Positions 12,026 to 23,860 of a stretch of DNA of 64,000 nucleotides are shown in pieces. The notes under the pieces were generated by a model, which was not told the origin of the DNA, made no database searches, and saw only the letters and a program-made list of their open reading frames with translations. The position numbers and the translations under genes are program-made. This DNA comes from Tigriopus japonicus (lineage: Eukaryota; Arthropoda; Copepoda; Harpacticoida; Harpacticidae). Positions within the stretch are counted from its first letter, which is position 1, and each line of letters begins with the position of its first letter. Location: the NCBI GenBank assembly GCA_010645155.1, contig CM021319.1, positions 171,561-235,560 of the forward strand, read 5' to 3'.

Positions 12026-12456
12026 CCCGGAGGAGACTCTTAAACTCTTAATCCTTGGCCACTCATGTCATGTTGACATCGGGTAGTTGCGCCCGATTTC
12101 CACTAGAGGGCCAATTTTGGCGTGACTATTTTCAGTGCGGCGAAATCCGTCTTTGGCGAATTCAATTGACCGTTTTGCACATTTTTAGCCCGTATTGGAT
12201 GTCATCGCACTAAATCAGACAATCAAAGGCCCCGAAAAATATCTCGAGGTGGTTTATGAATGGTTTGTAAAGTCCGTCAACTAATTTCAACCCTTCCTAA
12301 TTCATGGCAATTCAGTCACCCTATTTTGTCAGACCTCAAAAAGTAAACAAAACTGTTCCTCCAGTTGAACTCGTAAGAATCCATAAGCTTGTCCGCCGTG
12401 TTTGTATATTATGCCCGTGGATAGGTGGTGAAGGAAGCGAGTGGTTGATAAAGATC
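12026..12456. promoter_or_regulatory. Shared upstream region of GCP6 and SIN1
   Basis: The start codons of GCP6 (-) and SIN1 (+) are 431 bases apart with no other gene between them, so the promoters must lie here or overlap neighbouring 5' UTRs. I see no clear TATA box. The SIN1 frame stays open upstream to 12304 but the family N-terminus begins at 12457. Confidence 0.5.
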
Positions 12457-14847
12457 ATGGCGTTGTACGATGACAAGTGGTGGTTGTTGTCGCACATTGC
12501 CCACTCGTTTGTCTTGTCCGATGAGACGGGATCCTCGGAACAAGTCATGACGGCGCAAGACGCGCACGCTTTCCACACGCCCTTAGCTCGAGCCACGGCC
12601 TCGCGTGAGGGCACGCCCGTGTCCTTTGTCCAACCCTTGGAGCAGCTCCACGCCCAAGACGATTTTGAGCCCCATTCCTATGACATTCGCATTCCCGGCG
12701 CGGTCCGAGGCGGTGGAGCGGCTCTAGCTGGCGGTAACATAATGGGTCAAATGGGCTTCATTAGGGATTTTATATTTGAGGCGGGACTATTCCGTTACTG
12801 AGGGTTTTAGCGGCCTTATTCGTCCACAAATGAAGGGTGTGTGTCCCTAGTTATGGGAGGTTGAAAAGACCCTCCCCGCTTTCTCATTTCAAACGCTTAT
12901 AACGCGTGAGGAGTGAACTCGCGCTTGATCTAAAATCATGGCTCTTTTTCAGGGGGTTTTCATCGTCCCCGATCGAATACCGAGATCAAACTCGAGAAGA
13001 TGCGCCGCGACAAGCGCAACTTGCCCAAAGTCAAGACCATTCATTGGAAAGCTAACCCCAATCCGCTTCGCCCGGAGCAAATCGAAGCCCTATTCCCGGC
13101 CAAACCCCTTCGAGACCGCACCCAATCCGCGTAAGTCGTCCAAAGACGAGCTTGTTCATTACAATGTCGTTCGTAAAACTCACGCGATTGACGGCTTTTC
13201 AGACCGCAACCGCCCGTTCGATCGTTGTTAGCCTATCAATTGGAGCACGCCGCCCGTGATTCGCAAAACAACCCGTTTTCCGCGTTTGCCCGCTTTGACG
13301 CCAAGAATGCGGGCATCAACGAAAAGACGCGCAAGATCCAAATTTACCCCGAGATGGCCGTCGAAGAGGATCGCGGGTTCCCCGTGATTGTGCACGTCTT
13401 GGCTACGGCCAAAGTCACCGAAGTCATCGGCTACGCCTGTTGGAAATACACCGAGGAAGGCCGTCAACCGCCATTGGCGCGCAAATCACACGAGCAATAC
13501 ACACTTTACATGGGTAAGAGAGCCACTAGATCCAGTATTCACAAGGCTTTGATATTTGGAGTGGCACAGTTTGGGTTGGAGAGTTGCGAACATTTAAATA
13601 AAATTGATTTTAAATTATTTGGGGGTAGTTGAATGTTTGTCTACATTTACCTCCAAATATTTCAAGGCAATAGCACCAAAGGAAGGTTGCTCAATTTAAA
13701 ACCCTCGTTATTCTAAACAACTTTTAATGATAAAGTTTTTTCCAATCTACCGAAGAAGCATTTGACTTCGGGAGTTAAATTTCTTAAGTGGCCACATCTC
13801 TAGAAACTTTTTTTTCTTACGAAAAAGCTAGTTTATTCTCCATACAACATGAATGATTTCTGATTGCTTTACTCTTTTCAGTAACAAATTCTAAAGTAAA
13901 TACGTGCTCAGTAATGAATAGGACAGCATCACTTCTTTCCATTCCCTCTGAACATTTTTTAAACATCTCGAATAACTTCTCCCTCTCTAGCTGAACCGGA
14001 CGGCACGATCGAACGGGAATTTCCTCCTCTGGAAAAACGCGAGCTCATCTCCAAATACGGCTTCAACATCCTCGGTCTCGTGGACCTCGGTCAGGAGGGC
14101 GGAGCCAACGGTCAAGGGGGTGGAGCTTCACCCGCCGATCGCACTCTCACCGTTATCCTGCCCGACGGAACCTTCACCGTCATGGAGCTCGAAACGCTGG
14201 ACATCCCCGTCAAAGAGCTGCTCGCACGCGTTTTGGCCCGCCGAAAGATCCCGCAACATCAAACCTTCCAGTTCAAGTACATCGTCGAGAAGAAGGACAG
14301 TCAAGGTGAGGCCTTGGACGAGGAAGCATTACTCAGCTCGTTCCACACCAAGGAGTTCTACATCCTCCGAGCTAATAGTCGACGTAAGAACGACCAAGAC
14401 ATGGTGGGTTCGCTCAAGCATCAGGATAGTGATCTCGAGGACTCGGTGTATCGCGAGTATCACGATATCCAGATCCGAACCAAGCTCCATTCCAAGACGG
14501 ATGTGACTCTGGGCATTTCCGAAGACAAATTCGAGGTCTATCCCAAGGAACATCACAGTTCGGCGCGGTTTTGGAAGAAGCAGAAATCCGTGTCCTTTGA
14601 TATGGAGAGCATTGTGGCTTGCGAGATCGTCGAGGAGAAACCCAATGGAAAAGCCGTGTTTCGAATTGTGTTCCAAGCCGATCACGGCTACAAACGACAT
14701 GACTTTGAGTGCGAGGTGGGTGTGGCCAATAAGATCCATGCCAAGATCAATCATGTGATGAATTTGCATCCCCATGAAACGCGGGAAGAGTATCAAGAGT
14801 ACAAAGAGAGGAAAATTGCCCGGAGACAGACCTGGCATCTCAAATGA
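12457..14847 (+). CDS. MAPKAP1: TORC2 subunit SIN1 (MAPKAP1), four coding exons
   Basis: Exons 12457-12733, 12953-13130, 13203-13513 and 13991-14847 join in phase to give 540 residues (human SIN1 is 522). The start is fixed by the family opening MALYDDKWWLLSHIAHSFVL followed by SDETG. Exon 2 carries the basic helix GFHRPRSNTEIKLEKMRR. The conserved CRIM domain, which recruits Akt-type substrates to TORC2, spans about residues 170-300 (NNPFSAFARFD, CWKYTEEGRQP, KYGFNILGLVD). A Ras-binding ubiquitin-like domain follows at about 306-385 (TLTVILPDGTFTVMEL). A C-terminal PH domain occupies about 412-520 (TDVTLGISEDKFEVYP, ARFWKKQKSVSFD). Known family role: scaffold of mTOR complex 2 at membranes. 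A possible poly(A) signal is at 15098-15103, inside the space shared with the convergent STI1 gene. Confidence 0.95.
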
Positions 14848-15256
14848 TATCAATTTTAATAGAAGGAAGGCGAACGGTTTCACATTAAAAAGAGTGGTTG
14901 ATCTGTCTAAAACAAGCGTGTATTCTTGTATGATGACCAGGGGGAAAATAAGGACAAAAGATGACGTGCGGAGCCGTCTGTGTTTTTCCCTCAGGGGAGA
15001 CTAAGTCCTAAGGTTGTTTGCACCTGCCACGCACGTTTGTTTTTGTAGCATACATACTATCATTACACTCAAGCGCACAATGGTTCGTTCGTTTGGAAAT
15101 AAATGGGGGAAGAAGGGTGAATGAAGTCTGCCGAGTCGTCGTTGAACTCGGATGACCAGAATCACGAAGGGTTGAAGGTGGATCGTGGAGGATCCCCTCG
15201 GCCTCAATCACTTCTCCTGATGGCGGCCTTTCTTGTTTTTGTTGGCTCACAATTCT

Positions 15257-17433
15257 TCACTTGTAGGCCACTTGAATGAGTCCGGCCTCTCTGAGCTTCA
15301 TGAACTTCTCGGCAATGGCCGGGTTCTTGAGGTGGTCCTGGATGGCATTGGGATCGCTTTGCATCTGCTCGAGAATCATCCGCATGGCCGGATCGTTGAG
15401 GATGCGTTGCACTTCCGGGTCGTTCATGGCGCGTTTCCGCACTTCTTCCGGATCGGTGTGTGACTGCATGGCGCAACTCCGATATCCCTCCATGGCCTCG
15501 GTGCAATTCGGATCGAGTTCGAGGGCCTTCTCATAGGTGGCTTGGGCCTTGGCCGTCTGTCCCATGCCCTTGTGCACCATGGCCTTCCGGAGGAAGGCCT
15601 TGATGAATTGCGGGTCCAATTCGATGGCCTTTTCGCAATCCTTGAGGGCCAGGTCAAAGGACATGAGTTTGGTGTAGCAGGCGGCGCGGTTACTGTAGAT
15701 TTTCGAGTCCGAAGGATTGCGCCGAATGGCCTCGGAATAACGTTTCACGGCGCCGGAGAAATCGCCGCTCTTGAAGCACGCATTTCCGGCTTGTTTCTCT
15801 TCTTCGGCAATCTCGGGATTTATGTAGTCTTGCTCTTGCTTCTTCTTGATCAGACTTTCCACCTAGAAAAAAAAGAGCATTCATATAAATTTCGGACATT
15901 TAATGTTCAGGAAGTCCCCTTCAAGGTAAAGAAAAAAAGAGGTATAACAAAGTACTTGACCTGAGAACAACAACGAAGTCTTTCAAGGGGAACGAATCGC
16001 GAAACGTCCCCGAGCACAAAAATTAATGAATATTTCACGACTATTTCATCATATAAATAACGATTCAGCCAATTGATAATTCAAGTTGGCCGATAAGAAA
16101 GGGCTGAGGAGTAGTTCGGGTAATATTAGAACCCAAGCACAAAAAGAAAACACGCTTGATATATTTCGGTTAGTGATGGACCGAAAGGGCTCATAACCGA
16201 AACCGAAAGTTTCGGCCGAAAGAGGGCTTAACCGAAACCGAAAGCAGCTGATTACAAAATTGTTCAAATGCAAAATCTGACTTGAAAATTAGAATGCTCA
16301 TGTGTTCGATGTTGGGTAGTCGCAAATTTTGAAAAATCGGAAAACTTAAATTTCAGTGGTTTTTGGACTATTTTTTTTTGATTTTGTTGTCAAACTCCAT
16401 TTTACATAGTGCTTGTCTGCTTTCGGTTTCGGTAGGCTTAACCGAAACCGAAATTTCGGCCGAAAGCGCTTTCGGTCCATCACTAATTTCGGTAGTGCCA
16501 AAAGTTAACGAAACCTAAAACTTTTGGGGATATTTTTTTCCTCGCTCCAAGCCTGAGAACACAGTAAGAGACAATTAAGTCTCCTTGGTTATAATCAAAA
16601 GCCAATGTTCCAGAATGAACAGATCTCGGCAGAATTTTGGGCACACACGCCCACTAGATCACTTTTGCATTGAGGCAAAGAAAGTGCTCAAATACTGGAT
16701 TTTAAGTACTTAATATGTTTCAACCAAAACCTTATGACCCGTTAACTACTATAAAAATTATAATAACTTGGCGGCGATGCTTTTTTACTTGAAATCTGGC
16801 TCTGGAATTTAAAAACGATTTCCCCGGCTTATGAATACATTTTGCAGTCATATCCATAAATTCTTAGTAGTAACCCCCAAACCATCCCTTCTTCTGAAAG
16901 TAAGGTCTCCAGCTCCAAACCGGGTAACGCCTTTCTTTACGTCCTTTTAGGCTCGTTTCGAAGCTTCTTTCGGATTTCCCCTACAACGACCGGTTAGCAA
17001 ACGGGTTTTACTCTCTATCTCAACGAGTTTGGTTTTGATAACGCACCTCTGAGAGCGAAGTTCGATAGTCGGGCGTGCGATGCTCGGTTAGAGCCTTCTC
17101 AAAGGCCATCTTGGCCGTGTCCAGCTGGCCCAGTCGCTTGGCCGCATTGCCCATCCGGGCCCAAGCCTTGGCCATGAGCTTAAAATCGGCGCGATTTTCG
17201 CGCCCCACTTGCAAAGCGCGCTCGCATTCGCGCATACAGCCTTCGAAGTCCTTGCGCTCAAAGAGCACGGCCGCCAAATTGGACACGAAGGTCATGTCCG
17301 TGGGATCGAGCTCGTGAGCCCGTGTGTATTGAGCGAAGGCCGTGTCCAAATCCTTCTTCTTGTAGGCCTCGTTGCCCGATAACTTGGCCTGGAGGGCCTC
17401 CGCCTTATTCTGGGCCTCCCCCTCCGTACTCAT
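15257..17433 (-). CDS. STIP1: Short STI1/HOP co-chaperone lacking TPR1 and DP1
   Basis: Two exons, 17433-17047 and 15862-15257, join in phase 0 to give 330 residues. Residues about 14-127 are the TPR2A domain, which in HOP binds the Hsp90 C-terminus (KLSGNEAYKKKDLDTAFAQY, VGRENRADFKLMAKAWAR, EHRTPD). Residues about 145-255 are TPR2B (GNACFKSGDFSGAVKRYSEA, YSNRAACYTKL). Residues about 272-325 form the DP2 aspartate-proline domain (DPEVQRILNDPAMRMILEQM). The N-terminal TPR1-DP1 half of canonical STI1 is absent: the first exon starts with an ATG 13 codons before TPR2A, and no TPR1-like frame occurs on this strand further upstream in the window. Nematode STI-1 has the same reduced form (about 320 residues). 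The single intron carries a hAT-type MITE. A heat-shock element lies 400 bases upstream of the ATG. Confidence 0.9.
16171..16485. mobile_element. Nonautonomous hAT-type MITE with 8-bp target duplication
   Basis: A 315-bp foldback element in the STI1 intron. Termini are TAGTGATGGACCGAAAG and its exact complement. The flanks 16163-16170 and 16486-16493 are both atttcggt, a perfect 8-bp target-site duplication as made by hAT transposases. The subterminal regions repeat aaccgaaaccgaaa and its complement. No protein is encoded. Confidence 0.9.
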
Positions 17434-19262
17434 GATGAGGATGGTATTATTATTATTATTATTCCCCGATGCCAGTTCACTTCAATCGATGGATGGGATG
17501 ATGGTGATGATGATGAACCGAGATGTTGTTGATGTGTGGCCGTGTTTCAAAGGAAGAATCGAATGGAAAACTCCGGTGATTTCTGCGCGAGTGCTCGAAA
17601 CATCGGCAGCGTTCTCAAAAGAGAGACGCGCGTTTTAGGTCAGATCGAGAAAAGTGCCCCAAAACCGACTCAAATTGGGTCCGATTCAAGACAAAGTGAA
17701 TCTGAAAAGAACGACATCTAGAAGCGACTAGACAGGGGTGTTAAACCGGACATGACAGACATAATGGAGACGTGAAAGGGATGGATTTGGTGGTCAGGCA
17801 GCCTCAATGGCAACGCTGTTTGTGATGGCCGGTTCTGTAAGATTCCAGAATCTTCTCCACGAGGAGTGAGGAGCGGTGAGGAAAGACACACGCGAGGATG
17901 GCTCGAGCGCGGTTTGTTTTGGCGTGGAAATCGATCAAAACGGCCCCGGTGGGTCCGAAAAATGAAGACTAAATATTGAAATAGAGTGGTAGTGGAATGG
18001 TTAGTTACCATTCAGGCTGGAACATGCCCTTATACGAACTAGACCCAAAAATGCAATTGCGTCAAATCTAATCATGGACCCGAGAAATGGCGGTCAAAAA
18101 CTCTCAGCATGTTTATAAAGCTCTTAGGGACACATTTTGATGAAGTTTATGGGACAGTTTTTGCCATAAAAGTCTCAGGATTCCTTCTATGGGCTGCGGT
18201 GAATAGATCCCAGGTAAAAAGGTCAAGGTAAGATGATTGCATGAAAGTAAAGTACAAGTATCTCAATCTCTGTTTCATCATCATCATTAGCTTTTCACTT
18301 TTTAGAACCTGTGAATGTAAAGTGGTAATTAGTGCGCTTGATCAAAGTGATGAAGGCTAAACTTAAATTCACACCTTTGGAATCAACGGGACTGAGGGTA
18401 TAACTTTAATGTTACCATGAACCTGTTAAAAGTACCTTTATTTTAGACCAGTTCTTTGAGACGAATGAAATGCTTGAAAAAAACTTTGGTATTTTTTGGG
18501 TTTGCATATCATCAACCAAAATGGTAGTGTGTTAAAGTGTTCTTGGAGGGAATTCATCAAAAGCATTACAAATTGATTTCAATGCCAAGGAGATCATACA
18601 AATGTGGCCAAAGGTCAAAGATTCTCTATCCCATTTTTTTGATGTGCCCTTTTTGCTTATTGAACATTCCAGTCAAGCATCACAAGAATGGTATAGAGTA
18701 TAGGATGGAAAAGATAGAATTGAGCAAGGTCAAAGGTCAAAAACAAAGCATGATCAGCCCCAAATTGAAAGCGAGTAGTATGAATATAAACTAAAGGAAC
18801 AAAAAGAAAATTTCCATATCAAAAGAAAGCAAGGTCTTTTCAAATGAATTTACTTTTACACTATCTGTTCAAAAAGGAAAAAAAATAACTTGTTCCCAAA
18901 TTGTGTCATTCTCACAAAGAAGGAGTGACATTGAATACGGTTTTTAGCAAAGGGTTCAGGGATTGGGCAACTTTAGTCCCTTACACAATTTAAAGGTTGG
19001 TATGAGGTCTTGCTGAAATCGTTTCGTTTGTCAGAGGTCTGGAGATTCAGCTTTCTTCAGCGGTCTTTACAACTTAAGCTGAACATTCCTGGAATACATT
19101 TGGTTCCACGGCAATGGACCTTCTCCAATCGAAATACATCGCCAAGATTTGGGGGAGACTGGGAGTGGACTTAAACAATTTTTTTTAGAAGTTTCTTATT
19201 AAATCTTTCTACCATCATGATTATCTTCACAGACTGCCATCACAAGTTTATTTTTTTCCGTG
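17434..19262. other. Upstream region of STI1, then intergenic DNA
   Basis: Contains the heat-shock element at 17833-17855 and a short ATT run near 17443-17461. Beyond about 18.0 kb the sequence becomes AT-rich. I found no exon with recognisable protein similarity and no terminal-repeat element up to 19262. Confidence 0.55.
17833..17855. promoter_or_regulatory. Heat-shock element upstream of STI1
   Basis: Five contiguous 5-bp heat-shock units alternate in orientation with exact spacing: TTC (17833), TAA (17838, one mismatch from GAA), TTC (17843), GAA (17848) and TTC (17853), each separated by two bases. Four of five units are perfect, which is a strong HSF1-type binding site. It lies 400 bases upstream of the STI1 start codon, and STI1 is a classical stress-inducible co-chaperone. 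Use by this gene is inferred from position. Confidence 0.75.
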
Positions 19263-19270
19263 ACTGATAT

Positions 19271-20499
19271 CAGACCTGTGTCAATTACTTCTAAAATGTA
19301 ATTAATTACAATTACAATTACTCTTCAACAATAATTGAATTACATATTTCATTCAATTATTACATACTATTCAATTCTTTCAATTATTCTCTTTCTTCAA
19401 TTCAATTCTATTTTCAATTCAATTATTACATTCAATTACATTATTTATTCACACCAAGCTTTAACGCCTTTCTTCTTTTCTTGAAGAATTCCATTCTTCA
19501 ATTCAATTATTTCATTCAATGAGAGGTGCAGGGGGATGTTTGAGTGATCTCTTCAAAAATCTTATCGCGGGCAGATGAAAGAAGAGAAAAGGCTTGTTTT
19601 TCAACATAAGATTTTGGTCAGTGCAAGGGTTTTCGCGTTTACAGACCGCCCTTATGACTTAGATGCTACAAAAAATGTCGAATTGCAAGTTTAAACATTT
19701 TGACTCTCGGTTTTGTAAGAATATGCAAAATTATTCTTTTGACTAAAAATGGCAAGCACTTAAAAAAGACCTTTGATATTGAAGAGAAATACATACAAAA
19801 TACGGCATTTTGTTTGGTACCTTGATGGTTTTGGAGTTTTACAATACAAATCAGTGCTTTTAACATCACTTACACTTATACTTACCCAAAAAAGTGGCCT
19901 TTTGTTGAGAATTTTCTCGTGCAAGAATGAGCAAATAAAGTGTGCAAATTTTTCCAAAATCCTAACCAAAGGTGTTCAAACTTGCAATTCGACATTTTTC
20001 ATGGCATCTAAGTCATAAGGGCGGTCTGTAAATTGCGAAAACCCTTAAACTGCCCAAATTCTCACGAGCCACCCACTGTTGCCAAACAAGCCTTTTCTCT
20101 TCTTTCATCCGCCAGCGATAAGATTTTTGAAGAGATCACTCAAACCTCCCTCTGCATCTCTCATTTATTCAAACCAAGCTTTAACTCCTTTCTTTTCAAG
20201 TGAAAAATGTGTTAAGAGCATTACAAACCTGTGAGCTTTTTGTGAATCAATTTACACACCGGAAAATATTGGAAGGACGGGGGAATATCTGCGAAATTTC
20301 GAATCTCAGAACTGCTTATGTAGGTGAAAATGTAATAGTAATTTATAATTGGAAAATGTCAATTACATGGGCTCAAATGTAATTAAATATAGTAACAATT
20401 ATTTTGATCTCAAATGTAATGAATTACAATAACAATTACTTGGAAATGTAATTGCAATTACGTAAGTGTAATTATAATCACAATTACATCACAGGTCTG
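19271..20499. mobile_element. Nonautonomous hAT-type element with internal foldback
   Basis: A 1229-bp element. Ends are CAGACCTGTG and its complement CACAGGTCTG. The flanks 19263-19270 and 20500-20507 are both actgatat, a perfect 8-bp target duplication. Both subterminal regions are packed with attacaatt-type repeats (about 19290-19440 and 20330-20490). The interior is a second inverted repeat: about 19540-19770 pairs with about 19790-20160. Blocks such as gagtgatctcttcaaaaatc are followed by their complement near 20130. A ccaagctttaac block occurs in direct orientation near 19455 and 20177. There is no transposase. Confidence 0.88.
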
Positions 20500-20507
20500 A
20501 CTGATAT

Positions 20508-21880
20508 ATTATGCGTTCTTTTATCGTGACGTTGTTGCCTTAAGCCTTTTTTACTGTGACCCATTGACTATGATCTGTAACCATCTGACCTTTTGCCTAC
20601 TCTCAATGTTAGTCAAAATTGAAAATATTACATGTGAACTGAAACCATCAACAAATCATTGAGGGTTATTTATTTCAGTCATAGGTAACAGCTTTGGGGT
20701 CAATGCCCATAAATTTTGATTTAGTGTGATCAAGAACTAAAAAAATACTACCCAAACATTTTAAACGGGCTGAGCATTAATTCCATAATTTTCAAACTGA
20801 CTGGCGTCCTATCCTCTCGTTTATTATCTCCTTCTTAAATGATGAGACTGCTCCACTCTGGATAAGTCATAAAATCCCAGTTCTTGTCGACAAACCATTT
20901 CTTTTTGTTAATTGGTCCAAACACAATGGCATATGTTGCCAAAAAAGCTAGCCACTTGGCCAAAATTTGTATAGTTTACTACCATCAGATCGTTTTAGTT
21001 GTGGCGATGCAATCCAAAGTGTATCCATCCTTGTTTTTGTCCATCGGTGTTTTTGATTCGCTAAAAGACTCGTTAAGAACTAATTGCGAATCACGCCACC
21101 TAGAAAAACAACGTCATCTTTTAAAAGATTTATAAATCCAGAGCACTATAATAAATGGCAGCTGTCATAAAGTGCGGCATATAATGGATTTCATGCGGCA
21201 TCAGCTCTTACTTCCCATGCATAACACGTTTATTTGAAGATAGCAACAATCTTTCACCCGTTTTGGACAAACTAAAGCGTCTCAAATGTTAATGGAAGGA
21301 CTCTAAATGGAATTTAAAATGTTTTACGATGAATTTTCGCATGGATCGTGCCTGAAGTTCCTGCCCATTAGTGGAGCTTTTCATGCCAATCCTATAAGGA
21401 GTTTACCGAATAATTCAACCAAAAACCACTACAGGTCCGATGGCAATCTCCAATAAACGTTTGAGGTACTTCAGTTTGTCCAAAACTGATATATGACCTT
21501 TTTTAGAACAATCATAATAAAATAATACCTATAAGATTATTCCTGCGGCATAATTAATGGCATTACTGTAGTTCATTACATTTTTCTGTAATAATTGAGC
21601 AAGGATATAATGGATAAAATAATTATATGAGTAATGGGCCTTGAGTTTTTTAAATTCTTTTAATTTTTCGGTAGATTCCAGAAAACTTTGAGACCTGTTT
21701 TGGGATGTAAATGCAATGCCGAACAGTTACTTCAGTTTGGTTGAATACGTCCCGGGCAAAAACTCTATATTGTTACTTAAAAGATGCTTAAAACAAATAT
21801 TTGAAAATCTACCTTGACGAAAGTCTTAGATGTACGGAGAGCAATGTTGTGCTAAAATAATTCGGAAATCAATTTCGAGG
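20508..21880. other. Intergenic DNA, nothing recognised
   Basis: AT-rich sequence without a supported gene, RNA or terminal-repeat element. A tttactgtgaccc word near 20550 resembles the tandem units at 24816-25010. Confidence 0.5.
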
Positions 21881-21888
21881 ATCTAGTG

Positions 21889-22137
21889 CAAGGGTCGGCA
21901 ACCACTTTTGGGTCAAGGCCCACAAAATTATTTACGTGTTGTCAGGGGCCCACCAAACAGACGTTGGTAGGTTCAGGGGCCCACAAATTAACGATCAAAT
22001 ACCTTGGGTCCCACGAGAACAGTACTATGGATGTCTCACGGGCCCACCATTTTGGACTTTCTCCATGGTTCCTGGGCCCACCAAAGACCACCCTTAGGCC
22101 CACATGTGGGCTGCGGCCCACCGGTTGCCGACCCCTG
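21889..22137. mobile_element. Short nonautonomous hAT-type element
   Basis: A 249-bp element. Left end CAAGGGTCGGCAACC; right end complements to CAGGGGTCGGCAACC, a common hAT terminus. Flanks atctagtg (21881-21888) and atgtagtg (22138-22145) are an 8-bp target duplication with one mismatch. The interior repeats gggcccacc-type words on both strands. It has no coding capacity. Confidence 0.85.
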
Positions 22138-22166
22138 ATGTAGTGCATATACCACGAAACTAGTGT

Positions 22167-23860
22167 CAATGGGTCGCATGTTAACGCACATAAGATCGAT
22201 TTGTTTTATAGTATACTCAACTCTGGTCTTACTACATAGCTGACCTCAAGTATACTTAACGTGAAACAAACCGATGAGTATAGCAATTGTTGTGTACTCA
22301 CACAATTTGCCCATGCAATTTCAAAGTAGAGGATAGCTTTGCGAGACCAAAGATAGATTTGATACGCTTTTTTATGCCAAAACGGGGACAAGGAGGGTTT
22401 CTGTGACAGATATTTCAAAGCCGAGCTGAATTTCATTGGTACAGTATTTGCAATTATTGATAATGATAAAACATAAATGGTGGACCTAGTTTTTTCCTAG
22501 TTTTCAAAATTGAAGACAATTTGTCATTTGTGGCTCAAATACACTAAACATATAGTATGTCATAAGAAAATAGGTCTCGAGAGGTCCCGAAAAAAACAAG
22601 ATGTCCTCGGAGCTTTCAGAGTTAAAGGATACAAAAGGCGTAATCCATAGTTCTATTGGTATTGAAATTTCCTCGAAAATGTTATTGAAACAGCAGCATT
22701 TATTCTTTCAATGTCTTTTTTCGTTTCCGTGGCGAAAACTTGCATCTTAATTACTCGTTAGGAGAATAACACAAATGAACATATTGGAGCATCTTTTGAA
22801 TTAAAAGTGATAATTGTAGAGAAAGTCCGGGACACGATCCAATCCGTTTGGTCGTTCTAGTTATGCTTCCATGAACTCTTGAGAATGTTTAGACCAAATC
22901 CTATTTTCCTTGAAGCGGCTTATCTATCCGATTTTTTGGCATCAATTTCAAATCGAAAAAACAGTAGTGTCTCGAACACATGGACTGAAATGACGTTCTT
23001 GATAACATGGGAGCGTTGTGGGTTCTTGGGTTGAAGATGGGCAATTTTGGCAGGGCCTTCATGAGCGCGGCTTATTATTCCCGTTGAAGTTTTTTTCTTT
23101 TATGCTTTTGCGTAGTTGGTTGATCCGTGGACAAGTCCATTGGTAGGTGTGGCCATTGAGTGATGAGGGATGGATTTGCAAGCGGAGTCGATGTCTCTTA
23201 TTCTGTCTTGTGTCTTTTATTCACAATTTTCTATTGATTCCATACCCATCCATTGGTTCGTTGTATCCGGGGGTGGTGGTGTTGAAGGACGGCTCATTCA
23301 TTTGTCTGATTGACGCACTTTTTGATGTTTCCGAGCACGTTGGAAGATGATCAAATCGTTCCTCTCGTCGTTTTCTTCAAGAGTTCCCGCTTAAAGTTGA
23401 ATTGGATTCAGTTAGACTTGAAAATCTTTGAGAAATCGACTTTCAGTTCGATTTTGAACGAGTCCGAAGGCATTTGTATAGTAAATGGGCTTGAAGTTTA
23501 ATTGTTTAAACTTGTGTTTAGCAACACAGGCCCAGTGTTTCCACACAAACAGTTTTTTTATGGTCAGACAGCTTTTCTCAACGCAGAATGTAGCAGATAT
23601 GGGTAACTTAGGCTTATTTCACCCTCGCTGAAATGGGCGCACTGAGGCACAGCCTCTAATCTAAAGAGCGCGAGTGCAACACAAAGGTGCACTCGTGCCC
23701 TTAGAGTATACTTAAAATATCTCTGCCGGAAGAGTATACTTATCTTGAGGTTTGTTCAATTATTCCGCATGTTACGACCAAACTAAAATTAGAGTATACT
23801 CAAGCGCAATTATAGTATACTAAACACCATGAATTAGATGCGTTAACATGCGACCCAATG
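22167..23860. mobile_element. Terminal-inverted-repeat element with AGTATACT palindromes
   Basis: A perfect 18-base inverted repeat, gggtcgcatgttaacgca at 22171-22188, has its complement at 23839-23856; with one mismatch it extends outward to 22167 and 23860. Within 120-160 bases of each end the palindrome agtatact or a near copy recurs (about 22209, 22250 and 22276 on the left; 23705, 23733, 23791 and 23811 on the right). This looks like clustered subterminal transposase-binding sites. The target duplication is unclear; a 3-bp aat flanks the perfect part. No transposase is visible in the 1.6-kb interior, so the copy is nonautonomous and the superfamily is unassigned. Confidence 0.6.

Noticed and set aside
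12304..12456. Upstream in-frame extension of SIN1 to an ATG at 12304
   Set aside because: The family N-terminus (MALYDDKWWLL) begins at 12457, and the extension has no similarity to SIN1.
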